Shown: positions 9,625 to 20,468, counted from the stretch's first letter. The stretch: DNA of 64,000 bases from Prochlorococcus sp. AG-347-K16 (GCA_003281405.1 QCCD01000001.1:1-64000), one strand, 5' to 3'. The notes: generated by a model not told the origin, from the sequence alone. Program-made: numbers and translations.

Positions 9625-11022
9625 CTATGTTTCTAAAACCTTTATATTAAAATTTACCAGATCTTTGTTGCATAAACTTTGATTATTTATCCAATTAAAT
9701 CTGTCCAAGTCAACTTTTTCTCCAGGAACTAGTAGAGGTATCCCTGGAGGATAAGGGCAAATAATATCTCCAGATATTTTATTTAATGATTGTGAGAAAG
9801 GAATACTTCGAGTCTTACTTCTCCAAGCAATTCCAATTTCTATTTCTGGCGCTTGAACTAATTTAAAGGGCGATTTGAGTACTTCTAAACTTTTTGATTT
9901 TTTGGAATTTAATAGTAACTTTTTCCATAACTTTTCAAATAAATTAAGAAAATCTTCTTGATTTCCAAATCCTAAGCAAAAAGTGAGAGTCATCATTTCT
10001 GGCAATTCAGCGATAAGGCCATTTCTATAAAAAAATTTATCAGCAGTAAAACCATCAATTCCAGCCTTAGAGGTATTGACCACAATTTTTAAGGGGTCTT
10101 GAGTTTCTATGAGAGGAATATTTTTTTGAATTAATTTTTTGTAAATACTTTTTGCCTTTAAAATTCTTTTTTGATATTTTGATAAACTTTTTTTATTAAG
10201 CCAGTCCCTAATAGACTCTTCACAAGAAGAAAGTAATAAGGAACTTGGACTAGTAGTTTGCAACAAATTAATACTTTTGATCAAATTACCTTCATTTATT
10301 AGATTACCTTTATACCAAAGTACCGCCGTTTGAGTTAATCCATTGAGCGACTTATGCAATGAATTAACCACTAAATCAGCGTTTGATGATAAGGCCGGTT
10401 TTGGCAAATTAAGGTTTTCACAAAAAAGGAAATATGAACCATGGGCTTCATCAACTAAAACAGGTAAATTTTTTTGATGACAACAATCTATTAAAGGTTC
10501 TAAATCTCCGGCATATCCGTGATAAGTCGGATTTACAAGAATCACCCCTGAAATTTTATTCTCATCAAAATTTAATTTTTTAAATACATTTTCTAACCAA
10601 ATGTTTGTAATTGGTTTGTAATGACCGGTTTTGGAGGAGAATTCTAGGTCAAAAAATATTGGATTTATATTTTGCATCGCACAGATTTTTATAACACTTA
10701 TGTGAACATTTCTAGGCATCAGTATATTTTCGCCAGGATTTGCCATTGCAATTACTGCTGATTGTATTAATCCGGAAGCTCCATTAACTCCGAAAAAACA
10801 TCCTTTAGCCCCAAATTTGTCAGAGAATTCTCTTTGAGATTTAGCAATTAATCCGCCTTGGGATAGTGGAGATCCTATTTCTGGCAGTTCGGGCAAGTCC
10901 CAATACCCTGGAGGATTTTTTAATAACTTAACTAATTTTTTTGGTAAAGCTGCCCCTCTGTTATGAGCGGGAAAGAATAAAGACTTTAAAAACTTTTTAG
11001 ATAGAAAAGATGAAATTCTCAT
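9625..11022 (-). CDS. Orn/Lys/Arg decarboxylase family (fold type I PLP enzyme)
   Basis: PLP-dependent basic amino acid decarboxylase-like protein of 465 residues. Visible motifs are the N-terminal PAHNRG (family: PGH.RG), the PLP-aspartate motif VLVDEAHGSYF and the Schiff-base lysine in SLHKSLNGLTQ, then a C-terminal segment with YPPGIPLLVPGE that is typical of this group. It lacks the N-terminal wing domain of the inducible enterobacterial enzymes and resembles the short cyanobacterial/Gram-positive form. Whether it acts on lysine, ornithine or arginine (polyamine precursor supply) cannot be decided. Divergent from the ABC1 kinase gene. Confidence 0.85.
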   Translation of the reverse strand: MRISSFLSKKFLKSLFFPAHNRGAALPKKLVKLLKNPPGYWDLPELPEIGSPLSQGGLIAKSQREFSDKFGAKGCFFGVNGASGLIQSAVIAMANPGENILMPRNVHISVIKICAMQNINPIFFDLEFSSKTGHYKPITNIWLENVFKKLNFDENKISGVILVNPTYHGYAGDLEPLIDCCHQKNLPVLVDEAHGSYFLFCENLNLPKPALSSNADLVVNSLHKSLNGLTQTAVLWYKGNLINEGNLIKSINLLQTTSPSSLLLSSCEESIRDWLNKKSLSKYQKRILKAKSIYKKLIQKNIPLIETQDPLKIVVNTSKAGIDGFTADKFFYRNGLIAELPEMMTLTFCLGFGNQEDFLNLFEKLWKKLLLNSKKSKSLEVLKSPFKLVQAPEIEIGIAWRSKTRSIPFSQSLNKISGDIICPYPPGIPLLVPGEKVDLDRFNWINNQSLCNKDLVNFNIKVLET

Positions 11023-11086
11023 AAAGTATAATCTACATATATAGAATGGTTTAAATGGTAATCTTTTTTGATATTTTTTAACTTTA

Positions 11087-12742
11087 ATGAAAAAATCTTA
11101 TTCGAAATATTCAGCAAAAAATGATTTATTTTGGTTGATTTTGAGACCATGGATTTTTATACCAAGAGTTTTATATATCCTTTTAACTTTTATTTTTCTT
11201 TTTTTGAGAATACTTTTTCAAGGTAACAGTAAAAATAAAAATGTACAAAAAAATCTCTCGAAATATCTTTTTGATGTAATAACAGATTTAGGCCCTTGTT
11301 TTATCAAATTAGGTCAAGCACTCTCAACTAGACCAGATCTTGTTAGACAAGATTGGCTTACAGAACTTACAAACTTACAAGATAATCTCCCCGCATTTGA
11401 TCACAAAATTGCTTTAAAAATCATTGAAGAGGAACTTGGATCACCTGCTAATGAATTATTTGAAGAGTTTCCAGATAGCCCTATTGCTTCTGCAAGTTTA
11501 GGGCAAGTTTATAAAGCCAAAATAGATAATTCTTATTTAGCAGTGAAAGTGCAGCGGCCAAATTTATATTTTCTCATAAGAAGGGATGTTGTTATTTTAA
11601 GGTTTTTAGGAACTTTTTTATCCCCACTCTTACCATTAAATATAGGTGTTGGAATTGGTGAAATAATAGATGAGTTTGGTAAGGCACTTTTTGATGAGAT
11701 TGACTATAAAAAAGAGGCCGAAAATGCTTTGAAGTTTGCAAATTTGTTCAAAGAAAACCCAAATATTTTTATTCCTAAATTAGTAAAACAGTTTTCATCT
11801 AAAAGGATTATCACAACCTCTTGGATTGATGGAGTTAAGTTAAAAGATCGAGCTTTACTAGAGGAAAATAATTTAATACCTTCTTCTTTTATAAAAACTT
11901 GTGTCATCAGTGGACTGCAGCAATTATTTGAATTTGGATATTTTCATGCAGACCCACATCCAGGAAATATGTTTGCTCTCAAAGGAGGAAATGCAGATTG
12001 TGGAAATTTAGCTTATGTTGATTTCGGAATGATGGATAATATTACAAATTCAGATAGACTTACTCTTATAAAGGCTATTGTTCACATAATAAATGAAGAA
12101 TATTATCTTCTTGCAGAAGATTTCCAGAAATTAGGTTTTTTAACCAAAGAACAAGATCTTCAAAAACTGGTTGAACCATTAAAAGAAGTTCTTGGAGGAT
12201 CTCTAGGTGCTGAAGTTGGTAACTTTAATCTTAAAAATGTTACTGATAAATTTTCACAACTAATGTATTCTTATCCTTTCAGAGTTCCCAGTAGGTTTGC
12301 CTTAATAATAAGAGCAGTGGTTAGTCAAGAAGGTTTAGCACTAAGACTGGACCCTGAATTTAAAATTCTAAAAATTGCTTATCCATATATTGCGAAAAAA
12401 TTACTTACCGATAATTCTGAAGAGATTTTAGAAATCCTTTTAGAAGTCGTTTTTGATAAAAAAGGTCAAATTCAAATAGAAAAAGTTGAGAGTTTGTTAA
12501 ATATTTTATTTAAAGATTCAGAGAATATTAATTCAGATCTAATACCAGTTGCTAACGCAGGATTGAAATTAATTATCAGTAAAAAAGGATCTGAAGTTAG
12601 GAAGAATCTTCTTTTAAGTCTTATAAAAGATGAAAAATTAGAATTTACTGATGTAAAAAAACTCTTATCTTTAATTAGAGATACTTTTAGCCCTCTGAAT
12701 ATTGCGAAAAGTGCAGTTCAAAATATTATTTCTACAGTTTAG
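11087..12742 (+). CDS. ABC1/UbiB family atypical protein kinase
   Basis: ABC1K (UbiB/ADCK) family protein of 551 residues; in cyanobacteria and plastids these support prenylquinone metabolism and photosynthetic stress responses. Signature features are the KxGQ motif (FIKLGQALSTRPDL), the alanine-rich loop ASASLGQVYKA in place of a glycine loop, the ATP-binding lysine in AVKVQRP, catalytic HADPHPGN and the metal-binding VDFGMMD. The N-terminus has a hydrophobic segment at about 25-45. Several paralogues usually occur per cyanobacterium, so the specific role of this one is not assignable. Confidence 0.9.
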   Translation: MKKSYSKYSAKNDLFWLILRPWIFIPRVLYILLTFIFLFLRILFQGNSKNKNVQKNLSKYLFDVITDLGPCFIKLGQALSTRPDLVRQDWLTELTNLQDNLPAFDHKIALKIIEEELGSPANELFEEFPDSPIASASLGQVYKAKIDNSYLAVKVQRPNLYFLIRRDVVILRFLGTFLSPLLPLNIGVGIGEIIDEFGKALFDEIDYKKEAENALKFANLFKENPNIFIPKLVKQFSSKRIITTSWIDGVKLKDRALLEENNLIPSSFIKTCVISGLQQLFEFGYFHADPHPGNMFALKGGNADCGNLAYVDFGMMDNITNSDRLTLIKAIVHIINEEYYLLAEDFQKLGFLTKEQDLQKLVEPLKEVLGGSLGAEVGNFNLKNVTDKFSQLMYSYPFRVPSRFALIIRAVVSQEGLALRLDPEFKILKIAYPYIAKKLLTDNSEEILEILLEVVFDKKGQIQIEKVESLLNILFKDSENINSDLIPVANAGLKLIISKKGSEVRKNLLLSLIKDEKLEFTDVKKLLSLIRDTFSPLNIAKSAVQNIISTV

Positions 12743-12851
12743 TTTTTATATTTATATCTAATTAACTTACTTATGATTTAAATTAGACTAAAGTTGTATG
12801 TGATGTTTTAAAAATGAGAAGTAAAAGGATTATTTATTTTTGGAAGATTAA

Positions 12852-13346
12852 ATGAATATTTTGAAAGATCTCTTTTTATTCAACAAAAAATTTGAAAAAA
12901 ATAAAGACTCTGCTATTGGATTGTATGACCAATATATAGAAATTGCAAAGTTAGTAAAAGAAGCAAGAATACAAAAAAACATCACAATTAAAGAATTGTC
13001 TTACATTTCAAAGATTCCTGAACGAATAATAAACTCTATTGAAAATAATAATAAAAATATTAGGCCAGAGTACCCTTTTTTAAGATCCATATTAATTAAA
13101 TTAGAGGAATGCTTAGCATTAAAAAAAAATACATTATTAAAGTTAGCAGTTAAAGAAAGAAAAATTTCAAAGAAAGAGGGAAAGGATTTTCTGTTCAGGA
13201 AATTCGATCTTATTAATACATGGCAAGGAAGTCTTTTGTATTTTTTTATATTAGTTCTAACTATATTTATATTAAAGAGATATTTTATTTTAAATGTAAA
13301 TGTTATAGAGATTCAAAATATTGAATATCAAATGATTGATAAATAA
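12852..13346 (+). CDS. Membrane protein with RodZ-like helix-turn-helix domain
   Basis: 164-residue protein with an HTH domain at about 35-90 (VKEARIQKNITIKELSYISKIPERIINSIE) of the HTH_25/RodZ type, a basic linker, and one transmembrane helix near residues 130-147 (LLYFFILVLTIFILKRYF), leaving about 15 residues outside. RodZ proteins use this fold to bind MreB rather than DNA, and the topology here (cytosolic HTH, single membrane span) fits that plan, but the periplasmic domain is almost absent. Preceded by a 109-base gap after the ABC1 kinase gene; convergent with malQ. Function is inferred only from architecture. Confidence 0.6.
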   Translation: MNILKDLFLFNKKFEKNKDSAIGLYDQYIEIAKLVKEARIQKNITIKELSYISKIPERIINSIENNNKNIRPEYPFLRSILIKLEECLALKKNTLLKLAVKERKISKKEGKDFLFRKFDLINTWQGSLLYFFILVLTIFILKRYFILNVNVIEIQNIEYQMIDK

Positions 13347-13359
13347 TTTTTGATAAATT

Positions 13360-14880
13360 CTATTTTAGAGTTCTCCCAAAATTATTTCCTAGCTCACTAA
13401 ACTTCCTTATATTATCTTCTATTTCTTCTAAAGGACGATTTAACTTCCATTTCCAGTTATTTTTTGTGGTGCCAGGTTTGTTTAATCTACTTAAATCGTC
13501 TAGAGATAATAGATCTTGTAATGGCGCGATAAAGAGATTAGCATTTGTTTCCATGCCAATTTCTATTAAATCCCAGGAAGGATTTTCTGAAAATTTATAG
13601 TCGTTTTTTATCCTTTTTTTTGATTCATAATCTAAATATTTCCACCATGAAACAGAAGTAGAGTTGTCGTGAGTGCCTGTATAAACAACCCAATTTTCTC
13701 CTTCAATATTCTTAGGTAAATAAGGATTATCTTGATTGCCATCAAAGGCAAATTGTAATATTTTCATTCCAGGCAGTTTGAAATTTTCCCTTAATTTCTC
13801 TACATCTGGGGTTATTACTCCCAGATCCTCCGCAATAATTGGTAGATAGTTACCCCCTTGATCCTTTTTTACTTTATTTAATAGTGTTTTACCTGGAGAA
13901 TTTATCCATTTTCCAATAATTGCCGTTTTAGCACTACCATTAACTCTCCAGTAACCCGCTAAACCTCTGAAATGATCAAATCTCAATATGTCCACAAGTT
14001 CAAATTGTCTTTGAAATCTTTTTCTCCACCAATTGAAATTAGTCCTTTTATGCTTTGACCAAAAGTAAGTTGGGGTACCCCATAATTGTCCTGTTGATGA
14101 AAAATAATCAGGTGGAACACCACTTTGAAAGATTAAATCTCCATTTTTAAAAATTGAAAATAATGATTTATTACTCCATACATCTGCGCTATCTCTGGAG
14201 ACATAAAAAGGCAAATCTCCTATTAGCTTAATATTTCTTGATTTTGCAAAGTTTTTAATGCCGCTCCATTGCTCATCAAGATGCCACTGTATTAATTTTT
14301 TAATAAGTATCTCTTCACTCTTTTTCTTAATCCACGATTTTAAGAACTTGTTATTTTTTATTTTAAATTCTTGAGGCCATTCCCACCAAGGCAACATATT
14401 AAATTCCTCTCTGACAACAACAAATGTTGCATAATCTTCAACCCAAGAATGCTTATTGACCCATTTGTTGAAATTAATTTTTCTCTCTTCAGATTGTGAA
14501 CTCCAACCTTGTAAAAGGAGGAGACCTAATTTCTTTGTTAAGTCATCCGCAATATCAAAATCAAAATGATCTTTATTCTGATTTGTTGGACCTAAAATTT
14601 CTTTATTTGAAATAAAGATAAAACCTTTTTCGATTAAATCATCTATGTCCAAAAACCATGGGTTCAGAGCAAAACTAGACGGGGAACTATATGGAGAACC
14701 TGTAGAGTCAGTAGGAGTAAGAGGTAAAAATTGCCAGTATTCAATTCCATGCTTATGAAGTTTTTTTATCCACTCTTTAGCTCCTCTCCCAAAAGTTCCA
14801 CATACTCTTCCACCCGGAATACATGTTGGATGCATAAGTACGCCTAATGATTTTCTTGAAATAATTGATTCAATAGGCAT
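13360..14880 (-). CDS. malQ: 4-alpha-glucanotransferase (GH77, amylomaltase/D-enzyme)
   Basis: Transfers alpha-1,4-glucan segments between chains during glycogen turnover. The 506-residue protein has GH77 features: FLPLTPTDSTGSPY near the N-terminus, LIGDLPFYVS, the nucleophile region LRFDHFRGLAGYW, the general acid IAEDLGVITPDV, and YTGTHDNST with the transition-state aspartate. Length and order match plant/cyanobacterial D-enzymes. It stands alone on the minus strand, with 246 bases of non-coding DNA before the divergent prs gene. A GH57 branching enzyme at 30.9 kb is likely a partner in the same storage pathway. Confidence 0.95.
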   Translation of the reverse strand: MPIESIISRKSLGVLMHPTCIPGGRVCGTFGRGAKEWIKKLHKHGIEYWQFLPLTPTDSTGSPYSSPSSFALNPWFLDIDDLIEKGFIFISNKEILGPTNQNKDHFDFDIADDLTKKLGLLLLQGWSSQSEERKINFNKWVNKHSWVEDYATFVVVREEFNMLPWWEWPQEFKIKNNKFLKSWIKKKSEEILIKKLIQWHLDEQWSGIKNFAKSRNIKLIGDLPFYVSRDSADVWSNKSLFSIFKNGDLIFQSGVPPDYFSSTGQLWGTPTYFWSKHKRTNFNWWRKRFQRQFELVDILRFDHFRGLAGYWRVNGSAKTAIIGKWINSPGKTLLNKVKKDQGGNYLPIIAEDLGVITPDVEKLRENFKLPGMKILQFAFDGNQDNPYLPKNIEGENWVVYTGTHDNSTSVSWWKYLDYESKKRIKNDYKFSENPSWDLIEIGMETNANLFIAPLQDLLSLDDLSRLNKPGTTKNNWKWKLNRPLEEIEDNIRKFSELGNNFGRTLK

Positions 14881-15126
14881 GTTTTCGATATATTTTGATT
14901 CTTTAAACTTAACGAGTTTTTAATTCTCTAAATTTAACCTTATACAAATTTTTTTTAATTGACAAATATCATTCCTAGTTTTTAAGCCTGGATAAAAATG
15001 AATTTTAATTTTTAATCAACAATTTTTTGCTTAATTGATGTGGCATTTGAAAAAATCTAGTCATTATCTTTTGCGAAATTCACATAAACGACTACGATAA
15101 GAATATAGTTTTCTGGTGCAAATTTC

Positions 15127-16122
15127 GTGACAAGTTTTATCACGGCAATGCAGAGTAAAGAATCGAACTTTAATCTAACTAATAGTAGATTAAGGTTAGT
15201 AAGTGGGACAACAAACCCAAAATTAGCTGAAGAAATTGCATCATACTTAGGGATTGAAAATGTACCTTTAATTTCCAAAAGATTTGCTGATGGAGAACTT
15301 TATGTCCAGATTCAGCAATCTATTAGAGGTTGTGATGTGTTCCTGATACAACCTACATGTGCTCCTGTAAACGATAGTTTGATGGAACTTATGATAATGG
15401 TTGACGCATGCAAGAGAGCGTCTGCAAGACAAATAACGGCTGTAATCCCCTATTTTGGATATGCAAGGGCAGATAGAAAGACCTCAGGAAGAGAGTCTAT
15501 AACTGCAAAACTTACTGCCAATTTGCTTGAAAAATCAGGAGTTGATAGGGTTCTTGCTATGGATTTACATTCAGCTCAAATTCAAGGGTATTTTGACATT
15601 CCATGCGATCATATTTACGGTTCACCTGTGTTAATTGATTATCTAGAAACGTTAGATTTAGAAGAAATAGTTGTCGTTTCACCTGATGTAGGTGGAGTGG
15701 CTAGAGCAAGAGCTTTTGCAAAATTAATGAAAGATGCTCCGTTGGCTATTATTGATAAAAGGAGATCTGCTCATAATATCGCTGAAAGTCTAACAGTTAT
15801 TGGTGAAGTTAAAGGTAAGACAGCTATTCTTATAGATGACATGATAGACACTGGAGGCACAATTTGTTCTGGAGCAAATTTATTAAAACAAGAAGGAGCT
15901 AATAGAATATTTGCATGTGCATCACACGCGGTGTTTTCTCCTCCTTCTTATGAAAGATTAAGTGCTAAGAATCTATTTGAACAAGTTATTGTGACTAATA
16001 GCATACCTGTTTTACATAAAGATAACTTTTCGCAATTAAAAGTCCTTTCTGTCGCAAATATGCTGGGGGAAGCCATTTGGAGAATTCACGAAGAAAGTTC
16101 CGTTAGCTCTATGTTTAGATAA
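15127..16122 (+). CDS. prs: Ribose-phosphate pyrophosphokinase (PRPP synthetase)
   Basis: Makes PRPP from ribose-5-phosphate and ATP for nucleotide, histidine, tryptophan and NAD synthesis. The 331-residue protein contains the ATP loop VIPYFGYARADRK, AMDLHSAQIQGYFDIP, the flexible-loop DKRR and the PRPP-binding loop LIDDMIDTGGT. The ORF track starts at a GTG (15127); an in-frame ATG at 15148 gives a protein 7 residues shorter that still precedes the conserved core, so the exact start is open. It is monocistronic, with a short convergent gap to the next minus-strand gene. Confidence 0.95.
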   Translation: MTSFITAMQSKESNFNLTNSRLRLVSGTTNPKLAEEIASYLGIENVPLISKRFADGELYVQIQQSIRGCDVFLIQPTCAPVNDSLMELMIMVDACKRASARQITAVIPYFGYARADRKTSGRESITAKLTANLLEKSGVDRVLAMDLHSAQIQGYFDIPCDHIYGSPVLIDYLETLDLEEIVVVSPDVGGVARARAFAKLMKDAPLAIIDKRRSAHNIAESLTVIGEVKGKTAILIDDMIDTGGTICSGANLLKQEGANRIFACASHAVFSPPSYERLSAKNLFEQVIVTNSIPVLHKDNFSQLKVLSVANMLGEAIWRIHEESSVSSMFR

Positions 16123-16128
16123 AAGAAA

Positions 16129-16560
16129 TTATTTCCCCCCCAATCCTTGTAATTTTTTGAGTCTCTCAGTTTCAATCTTGAATTGTTTTTCAATCTTTTC
16201 AGGAACATTTTCTGGACACACTTGAAGAGCTGATTCAACTAATTGCAGGGATGCAATAAATTGTAATTTTTTCATATCAACTGTTTGTTCTTTCTTCCTT
16301 TCTATTATTTTTCCTCCATGTTTTTGTGAAACTACAGATGCGAAAGTTGCTGAAGCAACGTTTAATGTTTTTGGGAAATCTAAATCAAATCCCTTTCTTG
16401 TCGCATTACACAGAAATGAAACCCCCATCCCATGATATAAATCTAAATCATTTTTATTTGCAGGCGAATTTTTAACATTTGCATTTAAGTTGTTAATACT
16501 AAACAAAAAAGATGATGAAATTAAGGAGATCGCAAAAATTTTAGATATTTTAAAACCCAT
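16129..16560 (-). CDS. Small secreted or lumenal protein, cyanobacterial, unknown function
   Basis: 143-residue protein that I do not recognise. The N-terminus is a clear signal peptide (basic MGFKISK, then a hydrophobic stretch to about residue 25, then NANVKNSPA), so it should be exported to periplasm or thylakoid lumen. The mature part contains two cysteines (FLCNATRKGF and LQVCPENVP) that could form a disulfide, and a conserved-looking block HGMGVSFLCNATRKGFDLDFPK. The C-terminal third is a charged helix (PEKIEKQFKIETERLKKLQ). Located convergent to prs by 6 bases. Confidence 0.65.
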   Translation of the reverse strand: MGFKISKIFAISLISSSFLFSINNLNANVKNSPANKNDLDLYHGMGVSFLCNATRKGFDLDFPKTLNVASATFASVVSQKHGGKIIERKKEQTVDMKKLQFIASLQLVESALQVCPENVPEKIEKQFKIETERLKKLQGLGGK

Positions 16561-16632
16561 ATTTGATTCATTTTTAATTCACATATTAAAGATACCATTT
16601 TTTATTTTTTAAAATTAACCTGAAAATAGAAT

Positions 16633-17172
16633 TTATTTAATAGTTTTAATTTCGTGATGATTTTCTACTATTTTCAAGATATTTTTGTTCCATGAATATA
16701 TAACCCTAAATCTATAATTATCAGAATCTAAAAGTCTAGTATGTTCAATGATATACCAATCTTTGTAAGAAGATTCGAAAATCATTTCGTGTTCGTCGAC
16801 TTGTTTAATATTTGAGATACCTTCTTCATCACTTAAATAAAAATTTTCCCTTTTAAGTTGATGACCTTTTAAAAATGCACGCATTTCTCCTCTTTCTTTA
16901 TACTGAGGATTTTCCTCAAAGAAATTATATTTTTTTTCTGGGTACCAAGTGAACTTATAATGCGACTCCCATTCGGATTTACTCTCTAGAGCTTGAATAT
17001 TTATATTCATAGTTAAATTATAAGTTTTTTGTGCTTCATCAAGAAAATAAGTTCTATTAGATTTCCACAATCCAATATTCCTCGAAAACCACCTTTTTAA
17101 ATTACTATTTAAGTTGATTTCAGGGGGGTTTACACCAAAATGTAAATTATTCTTTTGATTAATAGCAACCAT
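16633..17172 (-). CDS. Calycin/lipocalin-like protein, possibly CpeS/CpcS bilin lyase-like
   Basis: 179-residue soluble protein rich in alternating polar/hydrophobic strands. The segment RNIGLWKSNRTYFL resembles the GkW.SqRt.h.L opening of CpeS/CpcS chromophore lyases, and the remaining strands (FKGH, EMIFESSYKDWYIIEHTRL, YRFRVIYSWNK) fit an eight-stranded barrel with ligand cavity. No catalytic residue can be fixed. If the family call is right, it would attach or carry a bilin for the residual phycoerythrin of Prochlorococcus; otherwise it is a general small-ligand carrier. It lies divergent from sasA, with 106 bases between. I hold this loosely. Confidence 0.45.
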   Translation of the reverse strand: MVAINQKNNLHFGVNPPEINLNSNLKRWFSRNIGLWKSNRTYFLDEAQKTYNLTMNINIQALESKSEWESHYKFTWYPEKKYNFFEENPQYKERGEMRAFLKGHQLKRENFYLSDEEGISNIKQVDEHEMIFESSYKDWYIIEHTRLLDSDNYRFRVIYSWNKNILKIVENHHEIKTIK

Positions 17173-17278
17173 ATATAAATAAGTCCTATTTATTTAATAG
17201 CTTATCTGTAAAATAAAAAAAAATATCTTAAGGTGTTTATAAGGATTAACAGCTTTTCAACACTTCAGAGGAAATCTT

Positions 17279-18397
17279 TTGAATGATAAAAAAGAGTTAA
17301 AATTAATACTTGTGGCAGCTAGAAATCAACTTTCTAGTAATGATATTAAGTCCCTAATAGCTTATTTGGAGTCAGATGATTGTGAATTTGAGATTTCTCT
17401 TCAGATTTCTGAGACCACAGAGCAACCAGAATTACTTGAATTACATAGATTAGTAGCTATTCCTGCTCTTATAAAAGTTTCTCCAGCTCCAAAACAAATA
17501 TTTGCTGGAAGTAATATTTTTTCTCAGTTGCAAAAGTGGTTGCCAAGATGGACACAGGAAGGTTTAACAAAAAATCTTGGAATTAATTTGCAACCATCTA
17601 AAATTGATTCTATAAGGACTCAAAAAGAGTTTTTATTGGAAGACGAACTTCTCGTTTTAAGACAAGAAAATGAGACCCTAACAAAAAGAATAGAGTCTCA
17701 GGAGAGATTGTTAAGAATGGTTGCGCATGAATTAAGGACACCTTTAACGGCTGCTACTTTGGCTGTTCAAAGTCAAAAACTTGGACAAATAGACATTTCA
17801 AAATTGCAAGAGGTAATTAAAAGACGTCTAGAAGAGATTGAACTCTTATCTCAGGATCTATTAGAGGTTGGGACAACCAAATGGGAAGCGTTATTTAATC
17901 CTCAGAAAATTGATTTAGGTAATATTAGTGCTGAAGTAATACTCGAATTAGAAAAGTTCTGGAGATTAAGGAATATTGAAATTGATACTGATATTCCATC
18001 TGATCTGCCAAGTGTATTTGCAGATCAAAGAAGAATGAGACAAGTATTTTTAAATTTAATTGAAAATGCTATTAAATTTTCTAGAGACTCTGGATCTATA
18101 AAAATCACTATGATTCACAAGACAAATCAATGGGTAGAAATAACAGTTTGTGACAAAGGTGCAGGGATTCCCTCGAGCGAACAAAAAAGAATTTTTCTTG
18201 ATAGGGTAAGACTTCCGCAGACTTCTGAAGGAACTTCAGGATTTGGCATAGGGTTATCAGTATGTAGAAGAATAGTACAAGTCCATGGAGGAAGAATATG
18301 GGTCGTATCTGAAATTGGTGTAGGTTCCTGCTTCCATTTCACAGTACCTGTGTGGCAAGGACAAAACAAAGAGCAACAATACTTGACGAAAGGCTAG
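17279..18397 (+). CDS. sasA: SasA adaptive-response sensor histidine kinase (circadian output)
   Basis: Clock-output kinase that reads KaiC state and phosphorylates RpaA. The 372 residues comprise an N-terminal KaiB-like thioredoxin-fold sensor (about 7-95, [10 protein letters not shown]...[16 protein letters not shown]), a coiled linker, H-box with His150 ([10 protein letters not shown]), N-box NLIENAIKF near 258-266, DKGAG at 292-296 and GFGIGL at 321-326. The start is a TTG at 17279: AGAGGA lies 7 bases before it, and the nearby ATG at 17284 is out of frame. Prochlorococcus is known to keep kaiB and kaiC but not kaiA. The tRNA-Glu gene follows 41 bases downstream. Confidence 0.95.
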   Translation: MNDKKELKLILVAARNQLSSNDIKSLIAYLESDDCEFEISLQISETTEQPELLELHRLVAIPALIKVSPAPKQIFAGSNIFSQLQKWLPRWTQEGLTKNLGINLQPSKIDSIRTQKEFLLEDELLVLRQENETLTKRIESQERLLRMVAHELRTPLTAATLAVQSQKLGQIDISKLQEVIKRRLEEIELLSQDLLEVGTTKWEALFNPQKIDLGNISAEVILELEKFWRLRNIEIDTDIPSDLPSVFADQRRMRQVFLNLIENAIKFSRDSGSIKITMIHKTNQWVEITVCDKGAGIPSSEQKRIFLDRVRLPQTSEGTSGFGIGLSVCRRIVQVHGGRIWVVSEIGVGSCFHFTVPVWQGQNKEQQYLTKG

Positions 18398-18423
18398 CTT
18401 TACTCTTAGTTTTTAATAAGCTG

Positions 18424-18429
18424 TTATGC
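18424..18429 (+). promoter_or_regulatory. Candidate -10 box of tRNA-Glu
   Basis: TATGCT sits 9 bases before the first base of tRNA-Glu, the spacing expected for a -10 element with a short 5' leader. A weak TTAGTTT-like -35 region precedes it. Based only on motif and position. Confidence 0.5.
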
Positions 18430-18438
18430 TAATTTCCT

Positions 18439-18511
18439 GGCCCCATCGTCTAGAGGCCTAGGACACCTCCCTTTCACGGAGGCGACAGGGGTTCGAATCC
18501 CCTTGGGGCTA
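18439..18511 (+). tRNA. trnE-UUC: tRNA-Glu (anticodon UUC)
   Basis: Folds as a complete 73-nt cloverleaf: acceptor GGCCCCA/TGGGGCT with a G-U first pair, D stem GTCT/GGAC, anticodon stem CCTCC/GGAGG with loop CTTTCAC giving anticodon TTC, T arm AGGGG-TTCGAAT-CCCCT, and discriminator A. CCA is not encoded. A TATGCT -10-like box lies 10 bases upstream. Beyond translation, this tRNA supplies glutamyl-tRNA for tetrapyrrole (chlorophyll) synthesis in cyanobacteria. Confidence 0.96.
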
Positions 18512-18527
18512 TTATCTAAAATTTAAA

Positions 18528-19064
18528 CTAATTTATTGATAATTTTGCTTGCCTATCTACGGCAATCAAATTTTCTGAAAGATCTTTTTTTAGTCTTTTC
18601 TCTATCATTCCTATTGGCATCCATTGACAACCTTGAACAGTTAGATCGTAAATTAATGAATTTTTTGAGGTATCTTTAATATTTTGAATTTTCCAACTAC
18701 CTTCAAATTTTCTGAAATCTCCTTTAATTAAACTGAACTTTAAAAGGCCTAGCTCCTTATCTTCGAATAAATCGATGGTTACTTCAGCTGAAAATTTCAT
18801 ACCTAGAAAATCCTGAGCTCCAACTTGTTTAAGGTGAACATTATTATTTTTTTGATATATTTTTTTGCTTGATAATAGATTTGGTATGTAAAGATTTAGT
18901 CGATCATAATCCGTTAAGACATTCCACAAAGAATCAAAACTCGCAGAGGTTGTAAGTTGAGCTGCAAGTCTCCTCGTTCCTCCAGAAAGCTTTTCCATCG
19001 TTTGCTCAATTGTCTGGTAATCATTGTTTTTTGAATGATCTTCTGATTCTTGAGAATTATTCAT
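18528..19064 (-). CDS. START-like (SRPBCC, polyketide cyclase/COQ10-type) protein
   Basis: 178-residue protein with the helix-grip fold of the SRPBCC superfamily: TTSASFDSLWNVLTDYDRLNLYIPNLLSSKKI is the classic opening (A..vWavltDYe.l..fiPnl..s), followed by QVGAQDFLGMKFSAEVTIDL and a C-terminal helix (MIEKRLKKDLSENLIAVDRQA). These proteins bind hydrophobic ligands such as quinones, sterols or pigments; cyanobacterial and plastid members often have no assigned ligand. An N-terminal 30 residues are polar and probably disordered. Convergent with tRNA-Glu and divergent from petH. Confidence 0.8.
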   Translation of the reverse strand: MNNSQESEDHSKNNDYQTIEQTMEKLSGGTRRLAAQLTTSASFDSLWNVLTDYDRLNLYIPNLLSSKKIYQKNNNVHLKQVGAQDFLGMKFSAEVTIDLFEDKELGLLKFSLIKGDFRKFEGSWKIQNIKDTSKNSLIYDLTVQGCQWMPIGMIEKRLKKDLSENLIAVDRQAKLSIN

Positions 19065-19221
19065 AAATGAATTTTTTAAACAAATAAAAAATTATTTCTG
19101 TGTAACTATACAGATAAAAACAACAAATACTGAAAAATAAAAATAATTTCTTCTATTTATTCCGATCTCAAAACGTAACCATTTTTGTGAATTCACTACA
19201 AATTAAACTACAAATTGATAA

Positions 19222-20358
<1,137 letters not shown>

Positions 20359-20468
20359 ATATTTGATATTTAGATTTCAGTTTCACCTACTAAATACTTT
20401 TTGGTTTAGACACAATATGTAGCTAATCTTAGAAAAAAAGAGGATTTTAAAAAAAGAATACTAAAAAT

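Noticed and set aside
15057-15278. 73-aa minus ORF over the start of prs
   Set aside because: Overlaps the conserved prs N-terminus antisense and has no recognisable features.
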